Source: Anoplolepis gracilipes (taxonomy: Eukaryota; Arthropoda; Insecta; Hymenoptera; Formicidae). From it: a stretch of 64,000 bases of DNA. The stretch covers positions 10,087,001-10,151,000 of the forward strand of contig NC_132974.1 of the NCBI RefSeq assembly GCF_047496725.1, in the 5' to 3' direction. Shown one piece after another: positions 53,001 through 64,000 of this stretch. The notes under the pieces were generated by a model, which saw only the letters and a program-made list of their open reading frames with translations, was not told the DNA's origin and did no database searches. The position numbers were made by a program, and so were the translations under genes. Numbering within the stretch: the first letter of the stretch is position 1; each line of letters starts with the position of its first letter.

Positions 53001-55309
53001 GTGATTAACGCTACGGATCCGATCAGGGTTTACACGAAAGCCTTTATCTACACAATAAAGTCTAACATGGCCAAAACTTTGGTATACTTGTACAATTTTA
53101 CTCATATCTTATATCTTATATCTACGCAGATTATGCTTAACATCACCGCGCGAGAATTGATAATAAAGAAAGACAAAATAAATTATGTATTGCAGCAATT
53201 TGACGTGCATTTAATGCTGCAGTTCCGATATCTTGATAAACGACTGAAATTTTCGGACATAGCTCCTTACATGACCCAGATATACGGCGGTCAAAATGCT
53301 CATGCTTTGATTTGGACACCTACCGTATATGTCGCGAATGAACGTACCTCGGCAGTGATGGGAAACGGCGTCAAGGACCTGCTCATCTCCATCAGTCCTC
53401 ATGGCATGGTTATTTTGAATACAAGGTATTCAGTTAATCTTGACATTTAATCTTGAAGAGAATCACAAATTTTATATGGTGAAATAAAATCAAATAATTA
53501 AATCAATATGTAAATTTTCTAAATTACTAAACAGAGATTGATTAGGAGAAATCACTTGAATTTCAGACTAGAAGCGACACTCAATTGTGGCCTCCGACTG
53601 GAAAAATTCCCATTCGACGTGCAAGAGTGTCCACTGGTCTTCGAAAGCTGTAAGTTTGTCATATCATTGATATATAGTTGTCCTAGTTTTACTTTGTCAA
53701 CTAGCAAAAAACATCATGTAAATTTTAACACTCTGCGATGTGCCAAGTCTTGTCTTATATAAACAAAGAATGATTTTTCTTCTTACTTCTTCACTAGGGA
53801 CTCATAATATAAACGAAATGGTATTAGACTGGGATAAGAATCCGATTGTCATCGCCAACAATTTGTATTTGACGGAGTACAAGCTCGTCGACACGTGGGT
53901 CAATCGCTCGGGTGTATCCTACAACTCGTGGCAATATCATTACGGACATTTCGGTAAAATTCAATCAATTTAAATGTTTCAACTTGATTTAATAAAAAAA
54001 GAAAATACACGCGCTTACCACTAATTGTGTCACATTGTTACTAAAATTACCACATGCGATTACAGCCGGCAATTTCAGCTCCATAAATATCACATTTAAA
54101 TTAGCACGCGAAATGGGATTCTTCATGATGGACTATTATGTGCCATCTATATTAATCGTGGTGATTTCTTGGGTATCCTTCTGGTTGCATCAAGACGCGA
54201 GTGCACCGCGAATAGTTTTAGGTAAAATATCTGTGTATACTCTCACAATCAGTGTAATACACTGGACAATAATATTGTTTTAAATACCCATGAGACTTAT
54301 ATATTTTCAGGAACAAACACTATCTTGACATTTATGACACTCGCCTCGAAAGTGGAAAACTCGTTGCCGAAAGTCTCTTACATAAAAGCAAGCGAGATTT
54401 GGTTTTTGGGTTGCACGATATTTCTGTTCTCGGCGATGGTCGAATTCGCCTTTGTTAATACCATATATCGAAGAAAGTATGTAATATTTTTCATCGAGAT
54501 TTTTTTTATTCATTTTAATACCTACAGAGCTTTTATATAGTTTATTTATTTGATATAAACTGCTTAGAGGTAATATGTCATATATTTGTGCATACAGAAA
54601 GAATGTACCGTTGAAAAAGGTCAACAGCAAATACATCCTCAAGTCTACTTTGACCCCACGATTAGCACGAAAACAATTCCAAAAAAATACAACCGGACTG
54701 GAACGATCGCGATCGTGGTCGTCATTAGATAATGCAAATACGAACTGCGAGCAAGACTTTACGAGTCAAAATTATCTCACCGTACACGTGAGTCATTGAT
54801 TAAATAATTTCCAATGTTATTTTATTACGTATTTCAATATTATAAATTACACTAAAAAACAATCTCTTCGAGAAGGAACAGTTATCTCTTTATTTTAAAT
54901 CTTTATCTAACTATCAAAGCTATCGCATAATTTATTTTTTAAATGATATTAATCACTGAGATTTAATATTTTGAACAAATTCCTTCTCCAAAATTGTAAC
55001 ATTGATTATATTGACGATCGTTTCCAGAGTTTTCCGAGCACGATCAACATCCCATCGGTGAGAATAGAGGAGGATAAGGATCCGGATCCTTGCTCTGTCG
55101 GCAGCATCACCACTATCGACAGCGGTATTTCTTCCCCGCCGTCTAACAATAAACCATTTTCACGCAGACCGACTCTTGCCAAGCTACATAATTTCACAAC
55201 GATGACACCGCAAGAGATCGCTCAATGGATCGACAAACGCAGCAGGATAGTATTTCCTGTGTCATTTATTATATTTAACATTCTTTATTGGTCTTTTATA
55301 TGGATCTGA
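49573..55309 (+). CDS. Cys-loop ligand-gated chloride channel subunit (CG12344-like)
   Basis: Pentameric ligand-gated ion channel subunit of the GABA/glycine-receptor branch, plasma membrane of neurons or other excitable cells. Nine exons: 49573-49655, 52898-53081, 53196-53425, 53567-53649, 53798-53953, 54066-54221, 54311-54476, 54598-54787 and 55028-55309. They join in frame to 509 residues. Signal peptide about 1-24. The extracellular domain has the Cys-loop at C173-C187 (13 residues between, FPFDVQEC). N-glycosylation sequons include NAT, NRS, NFS and NIT. M1 about 266-288 (DYYVPSILIVVISWVSFWL), M2 about 293-315 with APRIVLGTNTILTF (Arg at 0', Leu at 9', no -1' Glu, so anion-selective by rule), M3 about 325-350, M4 about 488-509 at the C-terminus. 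The M3-M4 loop holds RSRSWSS and RRPT, consensus PKA-type sites. CG12344 is my best guess within the insect set; ligand unknown. AATAAA at 55514. Confidence 0.88.
49790..49951. mobile_element. Palindromic hairpin element (MITE-like)
   Basis: The two halves are imperfect reverse complements over about 50-60 bp. The left arm begins TTAAAATCAC and contains GAGCCAAAGATG; the right arm ends GTGATTTTAA and contains CATCTTTGGTTC. Only about 40-50 bp lie between. The whole could fold into one long hairpin. No open frame or obvious target-site duplication was identified. Confidence 0.7.
50052..50092. repeat. (TA)n microsatellite in channel intron
   Basis: About 20 AT dinucleotides, preceded by a short GC/CA run (CGCGCGCACA). 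Confidence 0.9.
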
Positions 55310-58300
55310 GATCATGCAGTTTGTTCAATTTGGTTCAATGAAACTTTGTTAGACTAATGAAAACAAAAACGGTAAAAATCAACGCGGAATTAATGCTCCA
55401 TTAAAAAATATGAAGCTGCAATTTTTCAGAAATTATTTGTGCAATAGTTTTCTCGCTAAAAGTAAAATTGCTCGAAATTAATACACGGCAGCGAAACTTT
55501 GGCTTGTTTTTTAAATAAACATAATATACATATACATAGGATATACTTGTATATACTTTAACTTAGACTTTTTAACACGTGTAATTGAGTCAAGTTTGGA
55601 CATAAAACAATTATAAAATATTTTGCACAAAATTGCAATTACAATACTTTCTAATATAGCGTCATACAAAATGATCGTACAAAATAGGATTAGAGGAATA
55701 TAGAGTGCATTTATTTTACACGTAACATCTATATATCAACGCATGCTATTTTTTTATCAATATCATAATTTATATATAGCATTCTTTACAAGAGAGATCA
55801 ATGTTAGACGAACTTAACGCTTCTTTTATATCATATTGTACAGTCACATTTTTATTAGAAACAATGAATCACCAAAATTATGAAGTGAAGGCTTTTCTCC
55901 CCTTTTGCCCTCGAAACATTTCCTATCCTTCCACGTGCGTGTCGAGTGAAAAGATACAATCAATCTTTAAAAAAGATATGATCGCCGCGTGCGCGCAACT
56001 TTACAATAAAATAGATACGTATTCGACGCAGGAGTCCGAATCAAGCGAAGGATAGCAAACTTTCAGTTGCTCGAAGGGTTGGAAACTACCGATTCGCGTA
56101 AAATTCTTACGATAAAATTCTCTTATACATATATACATGGAATAATAAAACAATTGGAATTTTTTTAGGACATTCTTGAAAAAAAAAAATAGCGGTATAA
56201 TATTACCTTTACACTTCTTCTCGTTAAATATCATATTTGCGCTTCACCAAGTTGATCAATTTTTTACATTACGTTTTATCGTCGACGATTCTGTCATATT
56301 ACTGTTTTATTACATTATCGAATAGTATGTTGCAAAATTGGTATAAAGTGAAACTGATTGACCAGCTTGTTCATTATTATTTCCGTCGAATTTTCCATGA
56401 TATATCAATAATCTAGAGCTGTTATTTGGAGGTCAGATGTAGCAACCCTTTTCCACATACCGCATAATGCTCGCTTAATGTTCTTCGTTCCTAAATATCG
56501 ATCGGCAATATCTAACCAGCCCCGTTGACCTCGATGCTTAACTGTGTCCAGCATTGATTACTTTCGTCCGTAGAAAATGATAGTGGAATGGATAACCATA
56601 CACGTGCAAGGATAGACACAGTTTTTGCGTCTCTCTAATTTAAGTAAATAGAGTTTTTTAACCCCTAAAAATCTGCAATCTCTTTCTCATCGTTTGTGAT
56701 AAACCTAGGTGGAGTAAGTAATGCACGAAAAAATGAACAATTGTTTTAATTTTAATGTATTTATGTGTTCATAAGATAATTATTTTACTTAATTCTAAAA
56801 ATATATAATATATTAAGTATATTAAGCAAGTCGCATGTTTATAATGTTTCTCAAGGTAAGGTATAAGTAGATATATAGATGCATTAACAACCTCTAATTA
56901 GGTATATATAGCTTTGCATTAACAACCTACAATTCGCGAATCAAAAATTGAAGCAGGATTCTACTTATAATTTTATACGCCATGTGTTATATAAAGAATA
57001 TTAAAAAAATCAAAATATACATACAAATCACAACGACGTCAATTAAAAACATTATAAAGTTCTTTTCAGGAGAATTATTTGTACAATATTTTTTTCCAAA
57101 AATAAAAATATAAGAGCTTAAAATTATATATTGAAACTAATACTTAACCATAAGAAAAATTTCATTTTCTTTAAATAATATATTTCTTATGCATTCAATT
57201 TGATGTCAAAAACACTGTAGGACATATTGTTTATTTAAAAACTTTTTTTATTTATATATTAATTTGTAAAATATATGGCTTATAAAATTATAAATAAAAA
57301 TCTGTGCTAATTATACTCGTCTAAAGAGGACACTTAAGAAACAATCAATGTTCTTTTATCACTATATGAAATAAATAAATATCATTTAACATTTATATCA
57401 CCGATTGCGAGATAACGCGATGCAGTAGATTGAAAGTGCATTCGCAGAAAATGGATTAATCATTGTGTTAAATGCTATGCTATAGATACATATCTAATCA
57501 AGTTCAATCATGAAATTGCCGTACGCCAACAAATGTAACTTCCTGAATGTTCGTTCATCCTTGACATTTTCGTTATTAATCCTGGTAATCTTTATCAAGG
57601 AAGCGCAACTTGTTGAACGAAACGCGAGTTTCGTTTCACTAAAAAGGTTTTAATTCCACTTAAATTGAATTAATATTGTGCATATAACTTTCACGTCTAT
57701 AAGAAGAACATTATATATGCTTTGCTTTTTTTATAAATAATTTGTTCTTCCAAACTATGAACGTCAAGAAACGTCAAGTAAGTTCTTCCTTTAAGCACAT
57801 AATCACATAAATAAAGTTAACCATTGGTCGTCGTATCAACTTAATTTTTTCATACTGATGGCATCCATGAATAGTATTACAACTATACATTTTTTCTTGC
57901 GAAAGATATAGCTATATTTTACAAAATTCGACATAAAAAAAATTTTATTTATACACAAAAAATAAGTCCCTCAAAAAAAGTTACAATTTTGTCACAAAAT
58001 TATTATAATATATATATATATATATTTTGCATCGTTACATCACTGATATCGATCATTTGTCAATTTTTAATATATTAGACACTTTTTAACAGATGTTTTA
58101 TCCTGAAATGCGTATAAATATTCTTATGTTATCGTAAATTATTATAAAATTATACAGGTCTCTCTTTCTTACTTTAATATTTTCTGCGATGTGACAGCAA
58201 CAGTTTGTCGCATTATGCATTAATATCGACATTGTTAATGCAGATTCTCTGGTCGAATGTCGCGGCACGTGAAAATATAGCTTACCCTTGCGTGATAGGC

Positions 58301-58933
58301 CTCGTAGATGCCTTTACATGTGTACAGGTACAGGTGAACAGGTGCGCTTCAGTTAGTCGGCTGACTGTGTCGCGATAACACATACTTACTATTTACTATC
58401 GACTACTTTTTAAGAGTGTTCTAATGCACATTGTGCACGCACATCGAATTATCAATTGTGACGTATATATTTATTATTTGTTCAGAACGTATATACATAT
58501 TTTACATTACTGCAAGAGAAGATATATCATAGAAATCTTTTAAATATTATAAATATTCTCCTCTTCTGCCTCTTCTTTTCTTCCCTACTGTGCTCCTTTA
58601 CTCTGACAATTTACAATAAATCTCTTTCATTTTTCATTAATGTCAACGGTTTACCGAATTATGTATTCGTACAAAATTCAAGTCTGGATACAATCCTTGG
58701 CGGGATGTTTATTTTCAAACTCATTTGTATGCAACGAGAAGTGCGACGATGAATATTGATGTGATTGAGATGAAAAAGACTGCATAGTGATAATGAATCT
58801 GTCAGACACGTGTAGACATCTTATATAAACACGGCGTTAAGTCAATCATCAGCCATCAAGTTAACATCCGACAGGTCGAACTAATTGATCTTAATTTTTA
58901 CAACAACGGATGAAATAATTGCATCGTGCAAGA
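55310..58933. other. Channel 3' UTR and intergenic DNA before the kinesin
   Basis: AATAAA at 55514-55519 may end the channel transcript. One 84-residue open frame at 55801-56055 has no known domain and is more likely 3' UTR or chance. A (TA)n run lies near 58010-58024. Nothing else was recognised up to the kinesin start. Confidence 0.55.
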
Positions 58934-61900
58934 ATGACGCAATACAGTAGCGGTAACAGCAGCAGTAGTAGCAGCAGCGGAAATGATTTCAAAGATCGCG
59001 AAGATGGAAGAGTACTGGAGCAGAAACTCATGGTACGTTCAAGATTGATGAAATCAAGAACCAACACACACACAAAATATTATTTTTATTTAATAGAAAA
59101 GACAATCGACTACAAAAACTATCTTTAATATGATCTATCATTCAATCACATTTTTTTTCAAGGATGCACCGATGCATCTGCAATCATGTAATTTTACTTA
59201 TATCAATACTTATATATCACACTTGTATCAATAAATAATTGCAATATTGTTGTAAAGTCATAGAATATTTTATATCTAAAAATTTCGATTTTATAAAAGT
59301 ATTAAAGTAAAGTAATTAAAAAGTTAATATTTTATGTTAGATATTTCATATATTGTTTTATATATCAAGAAGTTATTTTATTACATCAAATATACGCTCA
59401 AATGTATCATCTTATATTCCAAACATTTTTTTATGTTTTTTATAACATTTTACGTCAAGCTATCGTTATATTCGAATAACTATAGTTTTAATTCATAAGC
59501 GACTAGACACATAAGCAATATTATCTTTCTCTACAAAAGTGAAATATGTCATTGTAAAAAATTCAGCATCGCAATGTCAGTTTGAGATCTTCAACGAAAG
59601 CAATGCGATTTCTACAGTATATTCGTAAAATAAAAAAACTCCGCAAAAAAACAAATCGATGTTGGATCATTGTATTCGAGGCTTTCGCTAATTGTAAATT
59701 GACGACGGACAGAAGTAACAAAGAAAACTAATAAAATCTATAATCAATGGTTCGTCCATTCATAGACCCCAAGATAATCATCATTATCGTGTACCCTTGA
59801 TGATACAATGTCGTGTTTTGATTACAGGTCGCCGTTCGTATCCGTCCCTTGGCCCACAACGAAAACGGTACCAGATCTTTGCATGCTATTAACAATAAAG
59901 TAAGTTTGCATGTCAATTTAATTTATTTACTTTACGGCTAATTTAAATTTTCTGAATTTAGAATAAACGAATATACAAGTATTTATTACGTTAATTTAAT
60001 TCGCTCAAATTCAAAAAAGTTGTCAAAAATATTTTGTGTGATATTGAATTTGCAGATAGTGATACTAGAGGATCAAGACAGTGATAAGCAAAAACGTACG
60101 GCACCGCGACAATATCTCTACGACATAGTTTTTGGAGAGGACTCTACCCAGGTAAATTATTTTACTAATTTTAATTATTTTATTCACTTCATTATTTTAC
60201 TACATCATTTTAATAGTCTCGATTTAAAAAATATTATATATACTAAGTTTTTTTATTAAAATATATTATATTCACGAAAACGTATCATTGTTATTATTTC
60301 AGGAAGAGGTCTATGAAAATACAACAAAAAAATTAGCACAGGATGTTCTCAATGGTTACAACGCCACTGTATTTGCGTATGGTGCGACAGGATCAGGAAA
60401 AACGTACACAATGGTAGGAACGTCATCGAATCCTGGGATCATGGTGCGTGCTCTGAATGACATTTTTTTAGCGGCCAAAAAATTACCGGACGAGGCGAAA
60501 TTTACGGTAAGTTTCTCCAATCAGAAAATTCTTCTCACTCTTTTTTTTTCATTCTAGCTCCTTGAATTCCGCAACTATTTTATTATCGTATATATTACAT
60601 TTCTTTCGCAAATAATTTGTAATGAACGTTTTAGTCTTAATCATTTCTTGACTGTCTGCATTTTTCAACAATTAAAAATGTATTCATCCGCAACAGAATT
60701 TAATAGGAATTTTGCTTGCTTCAAGAATCGTTGTAGGTTCTTTAAACAATTCTAAATAAATCCTACTGTCCTTTCTTAAATTAATAATGAAATTATCATG
60801 AAATCTTATACTTTCCATCATATAGGTAACAATGTCATACATGGAGATTTACAACGAGAACATTCGCGACCTTCTGAATCCTAGTTCGGGATATCTGGAT
60901 TTACGCGATGACACGCGGGGTCGCAATATTCAGGTCCCAGGATTGACGGAAATTTCCACCAATTCAACCGAAGAAGTACGACGACCGTTTATACAATATA
61001 TATGATGTGAGTTTAAGAGTTGATTAAATATTTATAAATTATTTAATATTCACAGGTTATGCAGTTGTTACACAGAGGTAACAAAGCGAGGACGATAGAA
61101 CCGACAGCCGCGAATAAAACCTCGTCGCGAAGTCACGCGCTCCTCAGTGTTACGGTCAGACAGTCTTCTCGATCGATTCAGGATAGTGATAAATGTTTGC
61201 ACACCAAAATAAAGCAAGGCAAATTATTTATGATCGATCTCGCCGGATCCGAACGAGCGAAGCAAACCAAAGTAAATCTATCTTGATTTTTTTCGTTTGT
61301 CTATAATTATATTAACAGATCTTCTTTTGTTTTTTGTCAACCTGTTGTAGCACTTATAATCACCTTTTTTTATATTCGAAAGTCAAAAACATTATTACTT
61401 TATTACAGGATACATTTGTTGGAACACATAAAAAATTTTTCATTCGATTCACAGAAAAAAAGAATATTCTTACTTTGACAATATCTTTAGTTTCAAAATA
61501 GAAATCTTGAAATGAGATTATATTACGTTAAACACAGAAAATTTGCTTGGATAAAGACATTTTATATAGTTCAACCAAGAAAAATATATTCTTATTATTT
61601 AAGAATAATTTTCTTGAATAGAGAGGAAAAAATGTTGGATAGAAAATAACACATGTTTAAATCGAAGATTATAATTTTCTTAGAGTTAAAATAATTATTT
61701 TATTCTTGAAATGACAATTGTAGTATTGAAATAAGATTATAATATTGTTGAAATTTATGATTTTTCAATTCTTCTAAGAAGATTATAAATTGTTATGTAT
61801 ATATGAAACAATGAACGCGTTCATATGAGTATATAAGTTTTGATTTGACACTTACTTTTTTTCTGTGTTTGATGTTACAGAACAAGGGTAAAAGGCTGAA

Positions 61901-63740
61901 GGAGGGTGCGCATATTAATAGATCTCTTCTAGCATTAGGCAACTGCATCAATGCGCTGTCCGGTGGTGCGCGATATGTAAATTATCGCGATTCCAAGCTC
62001 ACGCGGTTACTGAAGGAGGCCCTAAGCGGCAATTGTCGAACTGTCATGATCGTCCACGTGTCGCCGGCGAGCGTGCATCGCGACGAAAGCAAGAATACCC
62101 TGATGTACGCCGATCGCGCCAAAAGGATCTCTAATAAGGTCGAGCAGAACGTGCTGGACGTCAGTTATCTACATGTTGCGCAGTATCGCGATGTAATCAG
62201 CGATTTGAAGAATGAGATCTCGCGTCTGCGAAACAAGATGAAAGGCGACAGACCAAAGAGAGAGGAATCGGAAGAGAAAATGTCAAATAACACGCACGAC
62301 AACGATTTCAGATCGTTAAGAGAGAAGATCGTGTTCGCTTTTAAGGAACAGATGCGTCTGAGGTACGTATTCAAGGTGCAAAGAGATGATAATAGATACT
62401 ATATAAAAATTGAAAATTTATCTCAACTAATATTTAATAAATTAATCTTGAGTCTCTGACTATCATTAACGCTTTGCGATTCGTATCGGTAAACGGAACT
62501 CAAGATATACAGATCGTTTAATCTCATAGGAGAAAGTTAATGGAACTCGAGAGTCATCTCCTGAGTCTGAATATCGCTGCCGAACAGCAACATTCCATAA
62601 TCTCGCATTGGGAATCGAAGAATAATAGAGTTTATGGGAAAACGCGGGATTCCGAGACAGATCGTCCAGGCACCGACTATCAAGTGGATGAAATAGACGA
62701 CGTCGGTAAGCGAATTTGTTAAGCTATTGATATAATATAATATAGAAAAGATATGATATTAATTATCATTGGACAAATTAAAGATTTAAACGCTAAGAAT
62801 TTTCAGAAAATTAATTTTTAACTTTTGTCATATAAATCCTTTCCCTTTACCAAATACATATATTATTACGTTAAAAAATATTGAATTTTAAGATGCAAGT
62901 ATTTTTCTTTAGCCTCGATTAAACTAACTTGCCATTTTACTTAAAAAATTTATTTAAAGGAAAAAAGTGCAGGATTTTAAAGATTTTCAGGCAATAATCA
63001 GAAAGTTAAATTCACGAGAACTCATCATCAAATATCAATTAGCTCGATAAACTAGTTTGCTGAATTGCTCACAATAAAGACAATATCTTAATGACCGCTT
63101 AGATCTCTTAAAGGACGATCTAGAAGACGATGCAGCCGTACAACAAGCGTGGACTGAATTGACAGAAATCACGCGAGAGCGGGAGAGATACACCGAGATG
63201 CGTCTCGTTGCACAGAAAGAACTCGAGATATGTCGAAAACGCAGCGCTGAACTCGAGGACGTAAGGAAATTTTTATAACTTTTATTTTTTTTTTTTCATA
63301 ATTTTGAATGAGAGTAAAATTTAAAAAAAAAAGAGAGAGGTAAAAGAAAAACAATTAGACCTTCTGTATAAAAGCTTGATAATGGCACACAAGTTCTTAT
63401 TGTACTGCTATCAGTAGGTACGATATAAAACTGCGATAATGAGTCGATAAAATGACATTTCGATCAAGTCGTTAAGATTAAAATTCTCAGAATTCAATCT
63501 AAAAGAAATGCCGTGCGTTTCTTCAGGAATTGCCATCGCGTATCAACTCGGACGAGGAGCGCGAGTTGTTGGCACTGATGCTACGAGTCCACGAGCTCGA
63601 GGCAGATAAAATGATGCTGCAGAGCGAGAGGCTGGTTAAACAGCACGAACTCAGACGTCGCGAACTGCTGTTGCTCCGTTACGATCGACAGCGACAGATC
63701 TCCGATGAAATCATCACCAGGCAACGGCGGATCATGGAGG
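58934..63740 (+). CDS. Kif19A: Kinesin-8 motor protein KIF19, N-terminal part, partial
   Basis: Plus-end-directed microtubule motor. Vertebrate KIF19A shortens ciliary microtubules. Ten exons in the window: 58934-59032, 59828-59899, 60056-60151, 60303-60506, 60826-60975, 61056-61271, 61881-62362, 62530-62705, 63103-63260 and 63527-63740. They give about 622 residues and continue past the right edge. A poly-Ser run (SSSSSSSG) opens the protein. The motor begins VAVRIRPL at about 34. The P-loop GATGSGKT is at about 116-123, switch I NKTSSRSH at about 227-234 and switch II DLAGSE at about 268-273. HINRSLLALGNCINAL and YRDSKLTRLLKEAL follow. Past the motor, VSYHIAQY-like DVSYLHVAQY, then coiled coil and LPSRINSDEERELLALMLRVHELE match KIF19 rather than KIF18. 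The start is the first ATG in frame, at 58934. The last donor (GTCAGT at 63741) is weak. Confidence 0.92.
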
Positions 63741-64000
63741 GTCAGTAGATGGAATTTTATTCAAATCTTGTAAAAGGACTCTTTGAAAATTCCCTGATCT
63801 TTCAAGTATTGTTATTTAAAATTCTAGATAAAGAGAATATTTTAAAATTTTTTAGTGCAACTTACTAAAATAAATTTTTTATTCTATGCATTTCTGTTTT
63901 TTATTAGGAAAAAGAGAGTCTTTTAATTTTTAAATGTTAATAATATTAAAAATAACTTTAATAAGTTAAAAACATTTTAAGATAAAAACTTGCATAATTT
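63741..64000. other. Intron or tail after the last visible kinesin exon
   Basis: AT-rich sequence with no exon. If the GTCAGT donor at 63741 is used, this is intron; otherwise the frame stops within a few codons (TAG at 63746). Confidence 0.5.

Noticed and set aside
55801..56055. 84-codon frame after the channel stop
   Set aside because: No homology or signal; in the likely 3' UTR or intergenic DNA.
1..64000. CRISPR arrays, prokaryotic operons, viral genes or toxin systems
   Set aside because: None seen. All recognised genes are spliced animal genes and the repeats are simple tracts or short transposon remnants.

Overview
The window is eukaryotic and reads as an insect genome, most likely a hymenopteran and probably an ant. 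The evidence is AT-rich introns and intergenic DNA, frequent (TA)n tracts, short introns inside housekeeping genes beside introns of several to about 20 kb in others, and proteins that all fit arthropod families. I found no bacterial, viral or CRISPR-like system. Gene models were built by hand from GT..AG splice sites and reading phase. Every internal exon junction quoted keeps the frame.

Layout. (1) About 1-25 kb, minus strand: the 5' half of a group III chitinase (Cht7). Six coding exons lie at 404-3489. A predicted first exon holding only the ATG lies about 21 kb upstream at 24752-24754. The gene runs off the left edge, where a 225-bp tandem duplication copies the end of the last visible exon. 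(2) 30.4-36.3 kb, minus strand: a G-protein gamma subunit of the Ggamma30A type, with two coding exons and probable 5' UTR exons out to about 41.2 kb. (3) 37.4-38.5 kb, minus strand: a secreted C-type lectin with its own TATA-type promoter, apparently nested in the 5' part of the G-gamma gene. (4) 42.5-48.8 kb: a compact housekeeping cluster. It holds mitochondrial ribosomal protein S33 (+), a Canopy-family ER protein (-), and TBL3/UTP13, a WD40 ribosome-biogenesis protein (+). Canopy and TBL3 are head to head over about 465 bp containing two CACGTG E-boxes. (5) 49.6-55.3 kb (+): a complete Cys-loop ligand-gated anion channel, closest in my judgement to the Drosophila CG12344 type. (6) 58.9-63.7 kb (+): the 5' part of a kinesin-8 of the KIF19 type, running off the right edge.

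The genes do not form one pathway. They cover cuticle remodelling (Cht7), G-protein signalling, immunity or carbohydrate recognition (lectin), mitochondrial translation, ER folding, pre-rRNA processing, inhibitory neurotransmission and microtubule-length control. The long gene-free stretches hold small non-autonomous repeats: a TTAA-flanked piggyBac-like MITE, a long inverted-repeat element with a hAT-like end, two hairpin elements and a 143-bp tandem repeat.

The points most worth a second look are the ATG-only exon of Cht7, the edge duplication in the chitinase, a frame-preserving 114-nt intron in the channel that would be translated if retained, the nested lectin with an atypical sugar-binding motif, and the E-box-bearing bidirectional promoter.
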